Shown here one piece after another: positions 12,698 through 25,400 of a DNA stretch of 64,000 nt. The DNA is from Amblyornis subalaris (lineage: Eukaryota > Chordata > Aves > Passeriformes > Ptilonorhynchidae). The DNA lies in the NCBI GenBank assembly GCA_018881555.1, contig JACAXG010000018.1, positions 3,427,561 to 3,491,560 on the forward strand, in the 5' to 3' direction. A program made the translations under genes and the position numbers. Each line of letters starts with the position of its first letter. The first letter of the stretch is position 1. Under the pieces are notes generated by a model. That model was not told the origin of the DNA. It searched no databases and saw nothing but the letters and a program-made list of their open reading frames with translations.

Positions 12698-13620
12698 TAG
12701 AAGATTGTCCTCATTAGAAGTACAAAAAATGGCTAATAATGTATTAACCTGTTATTCACAAGAGAAGAGCTACTAGTTCACAGGCATAATTTCTCCTCTC
12801 TTAAGAAAATAAAATAATTATTTGTGATATTCTTTTTGAAGCTACCTGAGTTGACTTAAAAAAAACATTCAGAATCTCCCTTTCATGAATGGACAGTGAT
12901 TTTTAAAAGGAAGCTATTAAGAAATATTTTGAAACTTGTCTCTTGTGCCTCCAAGTAATTCATCGACTCCACAAAAGAATACCTCTCTTCTCTGAAAGTC
13001 ATTGCCTAATTAAAACTCATAATACTGTGTCCTTTCTGGTTATGGCTGACTTTTTCCAAATTGTAAGGAAAAAAGCTATATCACTGTATCTGTAGAGCAG
13101 CATTTTTTACCCTGGAGATTTATTATAAAGGAGAAGTCTGAGAAGCTCATCTTACTAGATGAGTGTTCAAAGCCTGTTTGAAATACAGCCTGAACTCAGT
13201 CAGTTTGGTTTAGTTCAGGTGCTCTTCCTGATTCGTTACATCCTTGATTATTTTCAGCATCATAATAATTTTGATATTACTCTTTCTACAAGAAGGCGAA
13301 ATACTGGTTAGAGTGGTTCAAAACCGAAAACAGTTTTAAAAGAGATGAGCCTGATTTTTCACAGACAACAGTAAGCTGTTTAAAAACTACACTCAAATTT
13401 TCAGGTAGAGACTAATGAACTCATCACAACTGGAACAGATGGCACAGCCCATTTGCTAGTCTATTAACTTTTATAGGGCACTGAAGAATCATCATGAAAT
13501 AGAAGTAATATGGAAAACAAGGAAGACTTCTGAACTAGATTTAGGATGTGTTTATCATTTTGATTTGATTTAAAGGGTCTCTTAATTTTGTAACACAAAG
13601 GATAAGGATATATAAAGATT
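12698..13620. other. Unique DNA, nothing seen
   Basis: AT-rich sequence without open frames of note, repeats or recognisable motifs. Confidence 0.6.
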
Positions 13621-13668
13621 ATATATGTCTGTGTGTGTGTATGTATATGTAAATATATATAAAATATA
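13621..13668. repeat. (TG)n / (TA)n low-complexity tract
   Basis: An imperfect alternating purine-pyrimidine run: ATATATG, then CTGTGTGTGTGTATG, then TATATGTAAATATATATAAA. It is a decayed dinucleotide microsatellite. Confidence 0.85.
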
Positions 13669-14679
13669 GATTGATAGTAAATGAGTCAAATAATGCTGTA
13701 ATGTATAAAATATTTATAAGCAGAATATAAACAATCCTGAGCTGTGCACATTTGAAATAATTTATGGAAGTTACAACTTGTGATTAAACTGTACTTTGAG
13801 GTAAGTATATTTCATCAAGAAATCACTACCAAGTTATTTAAGCTACTTTGTACAAATATGTAAACTACCTGTCTAATTCTTTCAGAAAGGTTATTCCATT
13901 TTTCAATGGAATCAAGGATAAAAGATGGCTGAACTTTCCTTTTAAGTTAAGGAAAGAAAATTACTGTTTTCTTGTGTGTAAAAATATATGACTAAGAAAA
14001 ACTAGCTCACGAGAGGCTCCCCACTGTGTATTTCATGTTAAGTGTAATTCAAAGTCTCATTATAAATGTTTGACCCAGGGGCTGTTGCTTCCACTCAGTT
14101 GATATTCATTCACTCAATGAGCCACATGAAAGACAGTAATTTAAAAGCTGCAGTGGGATGCGTCGCTATATATTGTAAAATTATTTCTATTTGGAGACTC
14201 ATCCTTTGCTGCTCTCAACAGGAAGAAAAGTTTATATGTAAGAACGTGTATAATTTCTGAGTCACACATTTCCATTTGTAAAGCAAAATACATCTCACAA
14301 AGCCAATTAAGCAATCAAATAGAGGAATCATTGTGTAAATTATCAGTAATTTATAAGTGTTAACCGTCAAAAATATTTTCATAATTTTTTGCAGTATTCA
14401 GTTACTAATTCACATAATTTTTTATTAGATCCAGTTAAACAGAATGACTGATCATATTAATTTTTTTTTGAGGGCCTTTAAGTGAAATTGAAACTGTTAT
14501 TAAGAGTAAATTAGAATTATTCAGAATTTAGAAGTTTGGACTGGATTTCAAATATATTTCCGACAAATGAAAACACTTCTTAATTAGCTGATAATCACTT
14601 CAAAGGACCAAATTTGATATGATCCATTTGAAACAAGGCTTAAGAATTATAAATTGAATACAATTTTACCTTTACCTAC
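13669..14679. other. Unique DNA, nothing seen
   Basis: AT-rich. The only open frame of note is 64 codons (14066-14260) with no recognisable motif. Confidence 0.6.
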
Positions 14680-15120
14680 TGTTGTGATTTAGGAATGGTA
14701 ATACCTAGTATAGTTCTCCCACCGAGACTCCAAACCACACTGCCACTGGCTTGCTCTCCCCTTACCCTCCCCCCTCCTGCTCCGGTGGGATGGAGCTGAG
14801 AATTGGAGGAGGGAAAATCATGGGTTGAGATAAGAACAATTTACTGGAAACAGCAATGAGATAAGGAAAGGATCAGTAGCTGCAACAATTCTAATAGCAA
14901 GAGATATGAGACAAAGAAACGATTTACACGGAAAGCCAGCAACAAATCCCGACCGCACCATGCTTTCTCCAGATGGGGAGGAACGCTCTTCTCCTCAGAA
15001 GCAGAGTCCCTTACTCCAACCACAGCAATGACAGTGGCATTAAACAACATCCCGGCCTTAGCCATGCCCCACTCCCGGCTATTGTAGAAAATTAACCCTA
15101 TCCTGGCCAAAACTAGGACA
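14680..15120 (-). mobile_element. Solo LTR, avian ERVL type (LTR A)
   Basis: On the minus strand the element starts TGTCCTAGTTTTGGCCAGGATAG at 15120 and ends CACAACA at 14680 (441 bp, TG...CA). It carries the motif TTATCTCAACCCATGATTTT (14814-14833), typical of the R/U5 part of avian ERVL-type LTRs. The LTR at 38977-39420 has almost the same length (444 bp) and shares this motif, CTTTCYGTGTAAATC and ATTCCTAAA near the 3' end. No internal retroviral genes are attached, so it is a solo LTR left by recombination. The 5-bp flanks CCTAC and CCCAT match at 3 of 5 positions, a weak decayed target duplication at best. The 94-codon minus frame inside (14841-15125) is not a gene. Confidence 0.85.
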
Positions 15121-15775
15121 CCCATGCATATCTAAAACCTGCATCTGCTTATACAAGTAATATCTGAACCTACCCCAAAAAACCCTCTCATATGTGAACG
15201 GGTAATCCTAAGTATTTTATCGTATTAGGAAAGAACTTTGTCCATTTGTCTTTTTGTTTTGTAGCCTAGTAATAATACAATCAGAATTGCACCACCAAAC
15301 ACCTAATCTTAGGCATGCCTTGAAAACATATTTAAAAATAAATAATGTAATAATGAATAATAAAAAAAAAAGGAAACTGTTTTCCTGCTAGATCATTTTG
15401 TACNTTAATCACGCCATAATATCTTATAAAACTTTCCCCAGCTAGTTACGACCTTGCAATTCACTATATACAATTGCAATTCACTATAATTTAATAACAT
15501 TTATTACGTATTACTATATGAAACTTTAACTTCAGGAGTAAGTATAGGTATTTTTTTATGTCCAAAAGAGGCAAGGCATGAAAATTGAACTTATGAGTTA
15601 ATCTAACCTGTATAAAATCAATAAAAATCTGCAAAAATTACAACACTACTCGTAGAAACAGAACTAAGTAGATAATTGTTCATTTCTAGGCGGGATGTTT
15701 CCTGTCTGGGCCATGCAGGTATCAATAGTTCCCATTCCTATTTACTTGTTTAGAGCAATTTATTGTTATACATAT
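15121..15775. other. Spacer between two LTRs
   Basis: 655 bp of AT-rich DNA between the 5' ends of LTR A and LTR C. I see no retroviral internal sequence. It contains a perfect 15-bp direct repeat, TTGCAATTCACTATA, at 15454-15468 and 15474-15488. Confidence 0.6.
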
Positions 15776-16404
15776 TGTGTGGGTTTTGTCTGGGATAGAA
15801 TTAATTATCTTCACAGTAGCTGGTATGGGGCTGTGTTTTGGATTTGCAGTGGAAAGAGTGTTGGTAACTCAGGGATGTTTTAGTTACTGTTGGGCAGTGC
15901 TTGGGCAGAGTCAAGGCCTTTTCTACTCCTCACCTCACACCACCAGGAAGAGGGTGGGTGTGGGAAAGGATCTGGGAGAGGTCACAGACAGAACAGCTGA
16001 CCCCAAGTGACCACAGGCATACTCTATACCATATGGTGTCATGCTCAGCAATAAAACTCTGGGGGAGGTTGATGGGGGATTACTGCTCAGGGACTGGCTG
16101 GGCATCGGTTGGTTGGTGGTGAGCAACTGTGTTCATTTGCATCACTTGTCCTTCTTGGATTTTATTTCTCTCTCTTTCTTATTTCCCTTTCATTACAATT
16201 GTTATGTATTAATTCTACATTTTATTTCCATTATTAAACTGTTCTTTGTTGTTCTTGTTCTTTGTCTTTCTTGTTCTTATCTCAACCCACATGTTTTTTC
16301 ACTTTTACCCCATCCCACTGATGTGGAGTGAGTGAGTGAGTGAGTGAGTGAGTGAGCGAGTGGCTGTGTGCTGCTTAGTTTCCAGCTGGGATTAAATCAT
16401 GACA
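15776..16404 (+). mobile_element. Solo LTR, avian ERVL type (LTR C)
   Basis: This 629-bp element starts TGTGTGGGTTTTGTCTGG and ends AAATCATGACA. Recognisable landmarks in order are GCTGGTATGGGGCTGTG, GTCATGCTCAGCAATAAAACT (a degraded TATA region, 16050-16057), GGGACTGGCTGGGCATCGGT, an ATTAAA poly(A)-type signal (16233-16238), TTATCTCAACCCA (16277-16289), a (GAGT)n run (16325-16362) and a GCTTAGTTTCCAGCTGGG end. These are the landmarks of a long avian ERVL LTR. Flanks CATAT and CGCAT match at 3 of 5 positions. There is no internal retroviral sequence on either side, so it is solo. Frames inside it (for example 16041-16331) are by-products. It faces LTR A head to head. Confidence 0.88.
16325..16362. 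repeat. (GAGT)n microsatellite inside LTR C
   Basis: About nine GAGT units, the last with a C interruption (GAGC). ERVL LTRs of this kind carry a short GAGTGAGCGAG seed here; this copy has expanded it. Confidence 0.9.
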
Positions 16405-19400
16405 CGCATCTTCTTAAAGTATTATGAGGTTTATGGAAACAAAGCTAATTTCTCACTTTCTAGGTAGTCGTCGGGTGTGAAAATCTGGCTGGAAGCCTCA
16501 CAAACTATACCATGCTGTAATGCACTGGCAGACAGCGGGCAGAAGCAGGAATGAAATTTCAGAAAGCCACATATTGTACTTCCCAACTGTAATGACCAAG
16601 CTGCATAGTTAAAAAAAAAACCAAACACAAAAAGTCATACTTAAGGTAAATCTTTTCAGCATTAGAACGAGGAAATCGGTTCTATTTGCATTTCCCACTG
16701 GGCAAAAAGGGAAAGGAAGGAAACTGAATTCTGATGTCAGAAAACAAAGTAGTATTTTTCTTTTTTAAGACAGCAAGTCTGAAGAAAATATGCTAGCAGC
16801 TTTGAGTACCTAAACAGGCCAGGAAAATGACAAAAAAACAACATGCATGCTTCCAAAGAGGCCTACCAAGGCAATCGATCAAGTGCAAAAAGCAATATTG
16901 AAGCAGGTGGAGATCCTGGAAAATCACAAACAAGTTTAAGAGATATTACTGGCATCGTGTGAAAAAAAACCCAGAGTGAATGTAAGGCATCCATTGCAAT
17001 AGTAAAGAACTAAAAGGACTGAACTTCTGAGAGGCAGTTACTTGTATAAACCCAAACATTTCTTACAGGGAACTTCAGGCAGTGGATGGAACTCGTTTGC
17101 AAACAAATGGTCAAGGTATATTATCTAACAAATAGGTGCTTCTCAGATGAAAATATTTAAGTAGGGAAATGTGAAAAACAATATTAAATTTGATGAGAAA
17201 AAAAAAAAGTTGTAGACTTTTGCTTGGAAAAAGCAGCCTGAAAGCTGCTTACAGAAATGAGAAGTTGAATTAGCTTGTCCTACAGCTGCAAGGAAAAATC
17301 AATTGAAATAATAGTGAAAATGTTTTCTATTTTCAGAAATACTAGAAATATTTTTCAAAAAGCACATAAAAATTGTTGTAAAGTGGTCTGCAATGTTATG
17401 AAGGCTGAATTGTTGGAAGTGCCTCCAAAAGGGCAAAGTCAGAATATGAAGATAAATCAAGCTTACTTATCCTGAAGTCGTGTTCCTTAAGCTCAACTTT
17501 CACACCACAGGGAGAGAAGCAGAGAGCTACTGCTACTGCAGAAGCCCAAGGACTAAAGGACATTTGATGTCATGAAAACGTTTCAGAAGTGCTCAGAGTT
17601 TAAAAACAAGGGCTTTAGGGTTATTTCTTCAGTCTCTGTCTTTTCACAATCACAAATGAAACTTTTATGAAAGTATTTTCCAAAAACACTTTTGCTTTCT
17701 GGTAAAATTTTCATCTGATACTTTCATCTGAGACATTCTATGGCTTCAACATCTTAAACCAAATGTTTTCTGCAGATTCTCCTGTTACTTGGATTATAGC
17801 CACAATATTTCAAGATGTTCACTGGATGAACGTCAGAGAGGTGATCAACATGAAAATCCATAAATGGCATAAGAAAAAGGGCATTTAAAACCATTACAGG
17901 TTTTCTTTAAAATTATTATGAACTGCTTGTACCTAAAGATAGTCTAAAATTTTGCAAAGTTGTTTTTTCTTGCCTTTACAGCCTAAAAATATATTTGGAT
18001 TTTTATGTTAATCTAACCAGTACAAAATGAATCAACATTTGATTTCCACTGATATTTTCATTGAGAAAGTAATTTCATGATCAACATTTCTTGGGATTGC
18101 TATTGATCCTAATAAGTACCAATCAGTCCTTTTGCAGCACAGAACACTCCTTTCCTTCAAAACAGAAGTGTTAGCAACTCTGATTTATATCCCCATCCTT
18201 TTATGTACTATCAGGACCAGATGTCAAGTTCAACAAATAGATAAATAAGTTACTGACAGTGTCAACATCACACATCAACATTTTTAAAGAATGCAAAGAT
18301 TACATCAGATGTGTTGTTTTATTTATACAATATTAGTCTTACTTTCTACATCAATAACTGTAGAAGAGGAGCAATGTGAAGAATTTCCANCATTTACGTT
18401 TTTATTATCTTTTTGACTGAATAGCTAGACTGGAAATGTCCTAAAAGCAATTAGGTGTTTTAAATGCCAAGTTTGAAAATTACTTAGCTATTTTGATGGC
18501 TAAACCTCATAGAATATCAGCTGCAAAAGGCATCATTTACCTTTTGAAAATCAAACCCACAAATTCCTCAAAAATTCACCCTATTTATAATGAATTAATA
18601 TTTATTAATAATCTCTAATCTGAGTGTTCTGAATATTATAATTTATTTCTTGAACATACTAGCTAACTCCATATTCATCTACACTTCATATTGCTTCAGA
18701 ACAAATAAATATTATTCTTTTCACTTTTCAATCAAAAATAATTGTTCATTGATCACACTTGAAATACCCCATGGACATGAAATAATTTCAGTAATTGGCA
18801 TATAATCATTTCTAAGAGGAGATGTGGGCTACATGTTATGTATACTTCACACATTCTAGTCACTATAACTTTAAATTCATGCTGGCAGTCTCTTACAAAC
18901 CTATTTAGAAGTTTGAAGACTGCTCTGGCTGTTTGAAGTGTGACAAAATGGTGGTTTTCCTCGGAGTTATGTATAAAAAAGATAAATCATGTCATCTTAA
19001 CATCAAGGAAAATCACCGCTTAAAATTGGTGCCACAATAAGGCCTTTAGTGGAGGAATGTGTTACATCAGATGAGCAGCTGTCACGTCAAGAACTTTGAG
19101 TATATATGGAAGAAATAACCTTGAGAAAAAAATACAGAGGTTAGAAGTTGTGTCCTTGTCCTGAAAACAAAGACTTGCCTTGTACCTTCTGTATCTGTCT
19201 CCACTATAGCACATATTTTGGCTCCTTGCACTGTCCTGTCTGGCTGTGTTAATCAGCTCCAATCAATCTAAGTATTTATTGGTGACATTATTAGTTCTGT
19301 TGTCATTGTCAGCCTGCAAGTGCATTCCAGTACTTTTCCTTCATTCTTAGACACCACGTATCATAAAAACAATTCCATTGTTCTAGTTCAATACACTCGG

Positions 19401-22400
19401 CTTTATTGCCTGCTGTTAGAGCTGTGTGGGAAATTTTTATTGAAACAAGCTTTTAGTACAGAAAATCAAGAATATATTTTCATAGTAAAAATGCTCTTTC
19501 AATCTCCAACCAGTTTTGGGTTCGGTTTTTTTTGTAATCTAAATGTTGGCTGTTATCATTCTTTGCAGAGCATGCTGGATATCAAAAATAAAGACTGTAG
19601 CAAGCATTCCCTCTCAGATATGAGACCTCCAGGTCATTTAGATTCCTCTTCATAGTCCCACATCACTTTCCCCTCTTTCCTCGTGATTCCAGCCATTTCT
19701 TGTGTCTTATCAAATCGTGTATTAAACTGAAACTTTGCAGGACTTGTAATGTTGTGTCAAATTTGCACCTAGGGACCTTCCCAGTCTGCCGCTGTGCTGC
19801 TGAGTGCAGCTTCTTAGAGTTCCAGACATGCACTGAAGATAAAATTAGGCCTTCCTACTCTATTGTAGGAGCTGAATAAAATCCTTGGTAGTCAGTGGAG
19901 GTAAGAATGGAATGTATGATAAAAAAAATGAGCTCAAAGGAATGTGTCTTGGAAGCATACCACATCCATTTTACAAAATTCGGAGGGGATGAGATCTAAT
20001 TGGTAGTTGTTTGAGAGGAATAATGACAAAAAGGTGGAATTACATTTCCCTGAACATGTTACAAAGTTGCAGTGCTTGGTTAAGAAGAGAGCAGTGAGTC
20101 ACTCTTCCAAGGAAACTATCTATGAGACTAGAATAGTAAAGGCATATATTGAAATTAAGAGGAAAGTGTGCCAGTGTTTATGAGAACTGATACATATGAG
20201 CCACAGTGTTGGAAAACTGAGGAAATTACTCAAATCTCAGTACACCCAAATAAAACAAGTGTGCCTCAATTTAATTAAACATCAGTGCTTTGGGAGATTT
20301 TTCTGCCCACTGTTTTCTCACTTGTTTTCAGGGGTGAAACACAGATTATGTTCCCATTCTGGGGTAAACTGTGGATCTAGTTAGATTGATTCATACTACA
20401 ATGGCAAAAAGTCCTAGAGAAAGTCCTTGGTGAAAGTTCAGAATCTACCAGAGCATTTTATGTGGTACATATCTCATTCCTTCTCATACATTTTTTTTTT
20501 TTCTGAAGACCTTCCAGCATACAATCATCTTTGTACTTAACATTATATCAAAATACAACCATCCCGTACATCCCCAATATGTAGTAAAAGATGCTACTGT
20601 TTGTCTCCATCTACTTTCACCTTCTCTTAAAAACTTGGTGTGAATGAAAAGAGNGTAGACAACCCTGTGTGATCGGGTTCCCTGGCTAGTTTAGTCACAG
20701 GCTCCCTCCTTGGTAGGGCATGAACCCTTAGATCAAAAGATCTTGTCTAGATGTTCACCTTGTATGTGCTGGAGAGCCTTATCTTTTGGCCTATAGCAGG
20801 TGAAAAACTGGAAAACACTGAAAATGACACGCAATTCTGTACTGGTCTGATCATGTTTCCAATGACAGAAGACCAGGAGAAGACCGATGTGAGGGAAGGG
20901 TTGTGGAGTATGTGCCTGCTGGGGGGTTCCTCACAGCAGTGCATGTTGTAATGTGGATTACTGTCACACTGAGGATATTGGACAAGATCTAACATGTTTC
21001 CAGTGTTCTAAGCACCAATATTGGATCTTTCTTGAATAAAACACAAACCCCAAAATTTTGAATTTCATTAATTGGAACAGCTGTGTTAATTACACCACAT
21101 GAAGCACTCAACACCAGCTTTGCAAATTCCAAGCAAAACCTGGGTATGTTCTGCATCCGCTGGAGTTCATAGCAGTATTTTACACCATGCACGGAAAATT
21201 ATTTTGAAACAAAAAATATTCAAAGATATTTGAGAAAAGTCTTTCTGAGTGCACAGGCAAAATGCAGGGCTTTTGCCCTTTCATATTTTTGTTTGCTTCC
21301 AAAGTTTCACAGCCATTAGGAATACTTTGCCCCCTTGAGGCTTTTACTGGCTCTTGGCAGACTGGTATTTTCCCTACACAGCAGGCACTGACAGTGACAA
21401 GTGAGAGCAATGACTCTCTGCTTCTGGCTACCTGCTGCCTTTCTTCTGTTTCCTCAGGAACAGAGGCTGATCTATGAAAATAAAGCAAGAGGAAATGATT
21501 CTGCAATTAATATTTTAAACCCTGTGCCTTTATTTCCATTGCAATTTTAATATTTCCTCTCTTTTTTTAATTTAAGAAAAGTCTTTTTAAAAGTAGGATG
21601 CCATCTTACTATTTCGTCTGCAGAGCTGGAATAGGTGATTTCTCAAGGGAGGGTAGACAATGAATTATGACCTTTGTGCATTTGCTGGGTGTCTTAAAAC
21701 TCAAACTTCATCAGCCAACCAAATGCCTCTGTTCGGAGTAACAGATTATTGACTCACAATAATTGGCAGTATCTTTTTCCTCTGCTCAGGGAACAGGCTA
21801 GACAAAAGAAAAAAAACGCAAAACCAAAACCACCACAATTCTTTCCCAGGCTCTCCTGCTTTTTCTGAACTGTGACAGCACAGCACTTTGAATTGCTTTG
21901 TCCCTGTCCCAATGTCAGCTATCACTCCTTTTAAAGCTTGCTGTCTTCTCCCAAGCAAATCCTCCCTTTAATAAAGTAGAAGTTTCCTTTAGTACAAGAA
22001 TCTGTCATCTGACTTTTGTTTGAGGTTTTGGTGGGTATTTGCTATTTAGGTTCAATGAACAATGCAAACACCAGCCACCCGGGAGAGTGCTGTAAGAACA
22101 TCCAGATTACTTATTCAAGTGATCAGTATACAAATAAAGGGAGAGCTACAAGTTCAAACTTCAACCAAGACACCTGTCATAATATCCATTTTAAAAGTAG
22201 AACCCATTTTGAGCATGTTTCACAGAGAAGGTAGAATAACACTGGTAAGGATTTATAAAGGGATACGAGAGAGAGTTTTGGTTTGTTGTCAGGTTTGTTT
22301 TTTCTTTTGTTTTTGTTTTTCCCTTGTACTCCTGTTGTAGGGCCTTTTACTGTTAGTACTTACACGAGCAGTAACACTTTGAGAAGATTTTGCTTCTACT

Positions 22401-25400
22401 GGCCTGTGTGTAAAGAGATGCCTGAACATCAGGGCCATCAATGTGGGACTCCTGAGTCACACAGCAACAACATTTTTGAAACCTGGTCAAAATACTAGTG
22501 CTGTTTCATTTATTCAAAATATTAATCACATGAACAGCAATGATCAAATTTACCTCAGGCAATGCGGGCAAGGCAGGAAACGGCAATCAATGAAATGATA
22601 ATCACAATGCAAGGAAAAACTCATCTAAAAAGTGAAGATAATATCAAACAACACTTTTCCCTTGTTTTTTTCAATTTTTGGTGACATTTCAGATTGGTTT
22701 TGCATGAAATGAACTGGGAGGCTGGGTAACATNCTGCAGTCAACATTGAAAAACAAGCAAAATCAAGAGAAACAGAACAGTGGAATAGATTTGAAATGGC
22801 AAGAAGAAAAAATCTATAAATAAGAAATGAAACAAAAAGATATTGCAAGGTAATAGAGAGGACATGGCAGGAAAGCCATCACCCTTTCNCTTTATCATTA
22901 AAAAATTCACACAACAGGTTCCCTAGACCCACAAGAAAAAAATAATCTTCAGTTTGAAATAGGTAACATTCCCTAAAGCAGACAGCGTTTCAGCAATGTC
23001 CCATTCTACTCCATGTAGCCCCACTGCTATTTTCTACTTTTTTGCTGTCACAAACTTTGTGCTATAGCAAGAATTCTGCCCCATATAAATTCAAGATAAT
23101 TACTTCCAAATGTTGCTATGGTCTTCAGTTTATTCCCCTCTCCCAAAGATAGCATTTTTGCCCTGTCCACAGCTCATCATCTTTTTAATATCTGACTTCA
23201 GCCTACCCAAATTCCTACCTGCTGTCTCCCCTAATCTCAGACCTTTTGAGTGATTTTCTTGTCCCTGACTCCCTGCATCTTTGTTCTCCTTCAGTTTTTA
23301 AAATATTCTCCCAGTCAAGGGGTGATATCTTTTGCTTGGGTCCTTCCCTCTTGCAAATTGTGCTTATCTCCCAGCTCATTCTGGGCTTGTGGTTTCTGAC
23401 CTCAATAGAAGAAATGACAGTTCTCTCTTAGGTTTGGGAAAGAATAGGATTTCTTTATTAGACTTTTCTTCCTAAGGGAACAGGGCTTGTGTTATTATGT
23501 TGTCTGCCTCTGTCAGAGCCATCCCTCCCCCCACCTTTTGAATCACTAAGTCTATTTCAGTCAAATTGCTTGTTTCAATCAAATCTTACACAGGGTGGAC
23601 GCATTTAAAAAAAAATTAAATTTTCTCAAGTTTCCTGACAGAGAATTTGGGGAGCCAAAGAACATCTTACAGATGTCTAAACCAAAGAAAATCCTTCAGT
23701 GTAACCCTGCCTGTTGTTACTGGAGTTTCAACACTGTTTAACAAACAGGAGCTGTAGAGATGCTTGAATTAGAACTGGTGCTTTCTTAAACTTCCACATC
23801 AATCAGTCCTGACACATAAACCCATGCGCCATCAGGTTTCATTATGGTTATCTGTTCTCAAAGAACTTAATCTTTAATGAAAACAGTAACTTTCTAGCGT
23901 CAGATCTTCCCTTTGTCCTGAATATCATGGGCGGAATTTGGGTAGAGAGTGAGGGTCAGGCCAGGTGTCTGCTATAGGGTAATAAACTAGGGGAAAGTGG
24001 CCTGCAGTTTCTGAGGATGAGATCTAGATCCCGGCTATCTATTTGAATAAAAATAACAGTTTCTTGCTAGGAAATAATTGTGCACATTGGGATTTTTTTT
24101 TTTAAACATATGAAGTAAAAGTAGCTCAGCACATCTGTAAGCAAAACAAATTACAAAGGTTCCCCCTGCAGCACGTTTCACTTTTCCTTCCAAAAAAAGC
24201 ATAATATGTTTATGAAATTAGGGTACTCTCCCAAAGGGCCTTGAATAATGATAAGATATATGAAATAACTACTGTAGGCTTTGAAATCAATGTTGCAGAA
24301 GATAAGGATTTAGCTAGGATGTAGCTCAGTCCAACCTGATTAATTTGTGCCTGCTTGTGCCTAAGCAACCAAAACATTACACTGGCAGGCAGTGCAAATG
24401 ACAAGCCACTGCTTTGGTAGTCTGGAGGGGATTCTTGTTAATATTTATGAAAACAGTCGGCAAACTGATTCTGTCTAACTAGGTCTGTCTGTACTACCAT
24501 TATCTTATCACATCCCACAGGGATACAAAACCTCAATACAGAATCAATCGTACTATGACATTTGGAAGAAAAAGGAGAAACTATTCTGCTTACTCAAACC
24601 ACTGGAGATTACAAATCATATTTATGATTGTTGTTTGAGAGGATGACAAATACATTTTAATAAATATCTGTCAATAAACTCCAAACTATTTTTTTTCCAA
24701 TATTTCTCTGCCCTTTTTCTCAAACATTTAAAAATGCTGGTCTCCACTGAAAACACAGAGTTTAGCAAGGAGTTGCGTTTAACTGGAGCTGACAAGGTTA
24801 CTGACTTTATAGCANTTTAAGAATATAAGCAATAAAAACAAAAGTGGAGATATGATCAAAGCAGTAGGAGAAATTTGCAGCATTACAGTATCAAATTGCC
24901 TGTTTCTTTACATAAAAAGATTCCATAAAAATTATCATAGAAAATAAGCGTATTAATTATGTAATACTTATCTGCAATCTGACTCACAGTGGAAACAAGA
25001 CTTAGGAAACCATGGCTCCTTTCTGTGCACACATTTATACACGTATGTGTGTTTTCCAACAAATTACATGCTAATGTAATCCGACAAAGATTTTAAAGAN
25101 ATTAATTCCTGCCAGCATATTTAAAGCAGAAAGTTAAGCAGAGAACTGAGAGTGTCTTTGAACTTCCCTCGAGGGTTGAGCTCATCCCTAACTTGGCACT
25201 AGAGAACCCAGGGATGCAAGAGCTTATCTAGGAACTCAGAGCAAGGGGGAAGGATCTTGCGAAATTTGAACCTGAAAATCTAGTGACAAGACAGGAATTC
25301 ATTCTGGTCTGTTCTTCGCAGAACAACCATACACTGTTTTTGTGGAGGATTGTTTTCAAAGCACTGGTTGTTGAATGCTGTGTTTCACAGCAGCTGGTGC

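Noticed and set aside
15695..16331. Cluster of overlapping frames on both strands
   Set aside because: Most lie within or across the edge of the ERVL-type LTR C and its (GAGT)n run; LTRs do not encode these.
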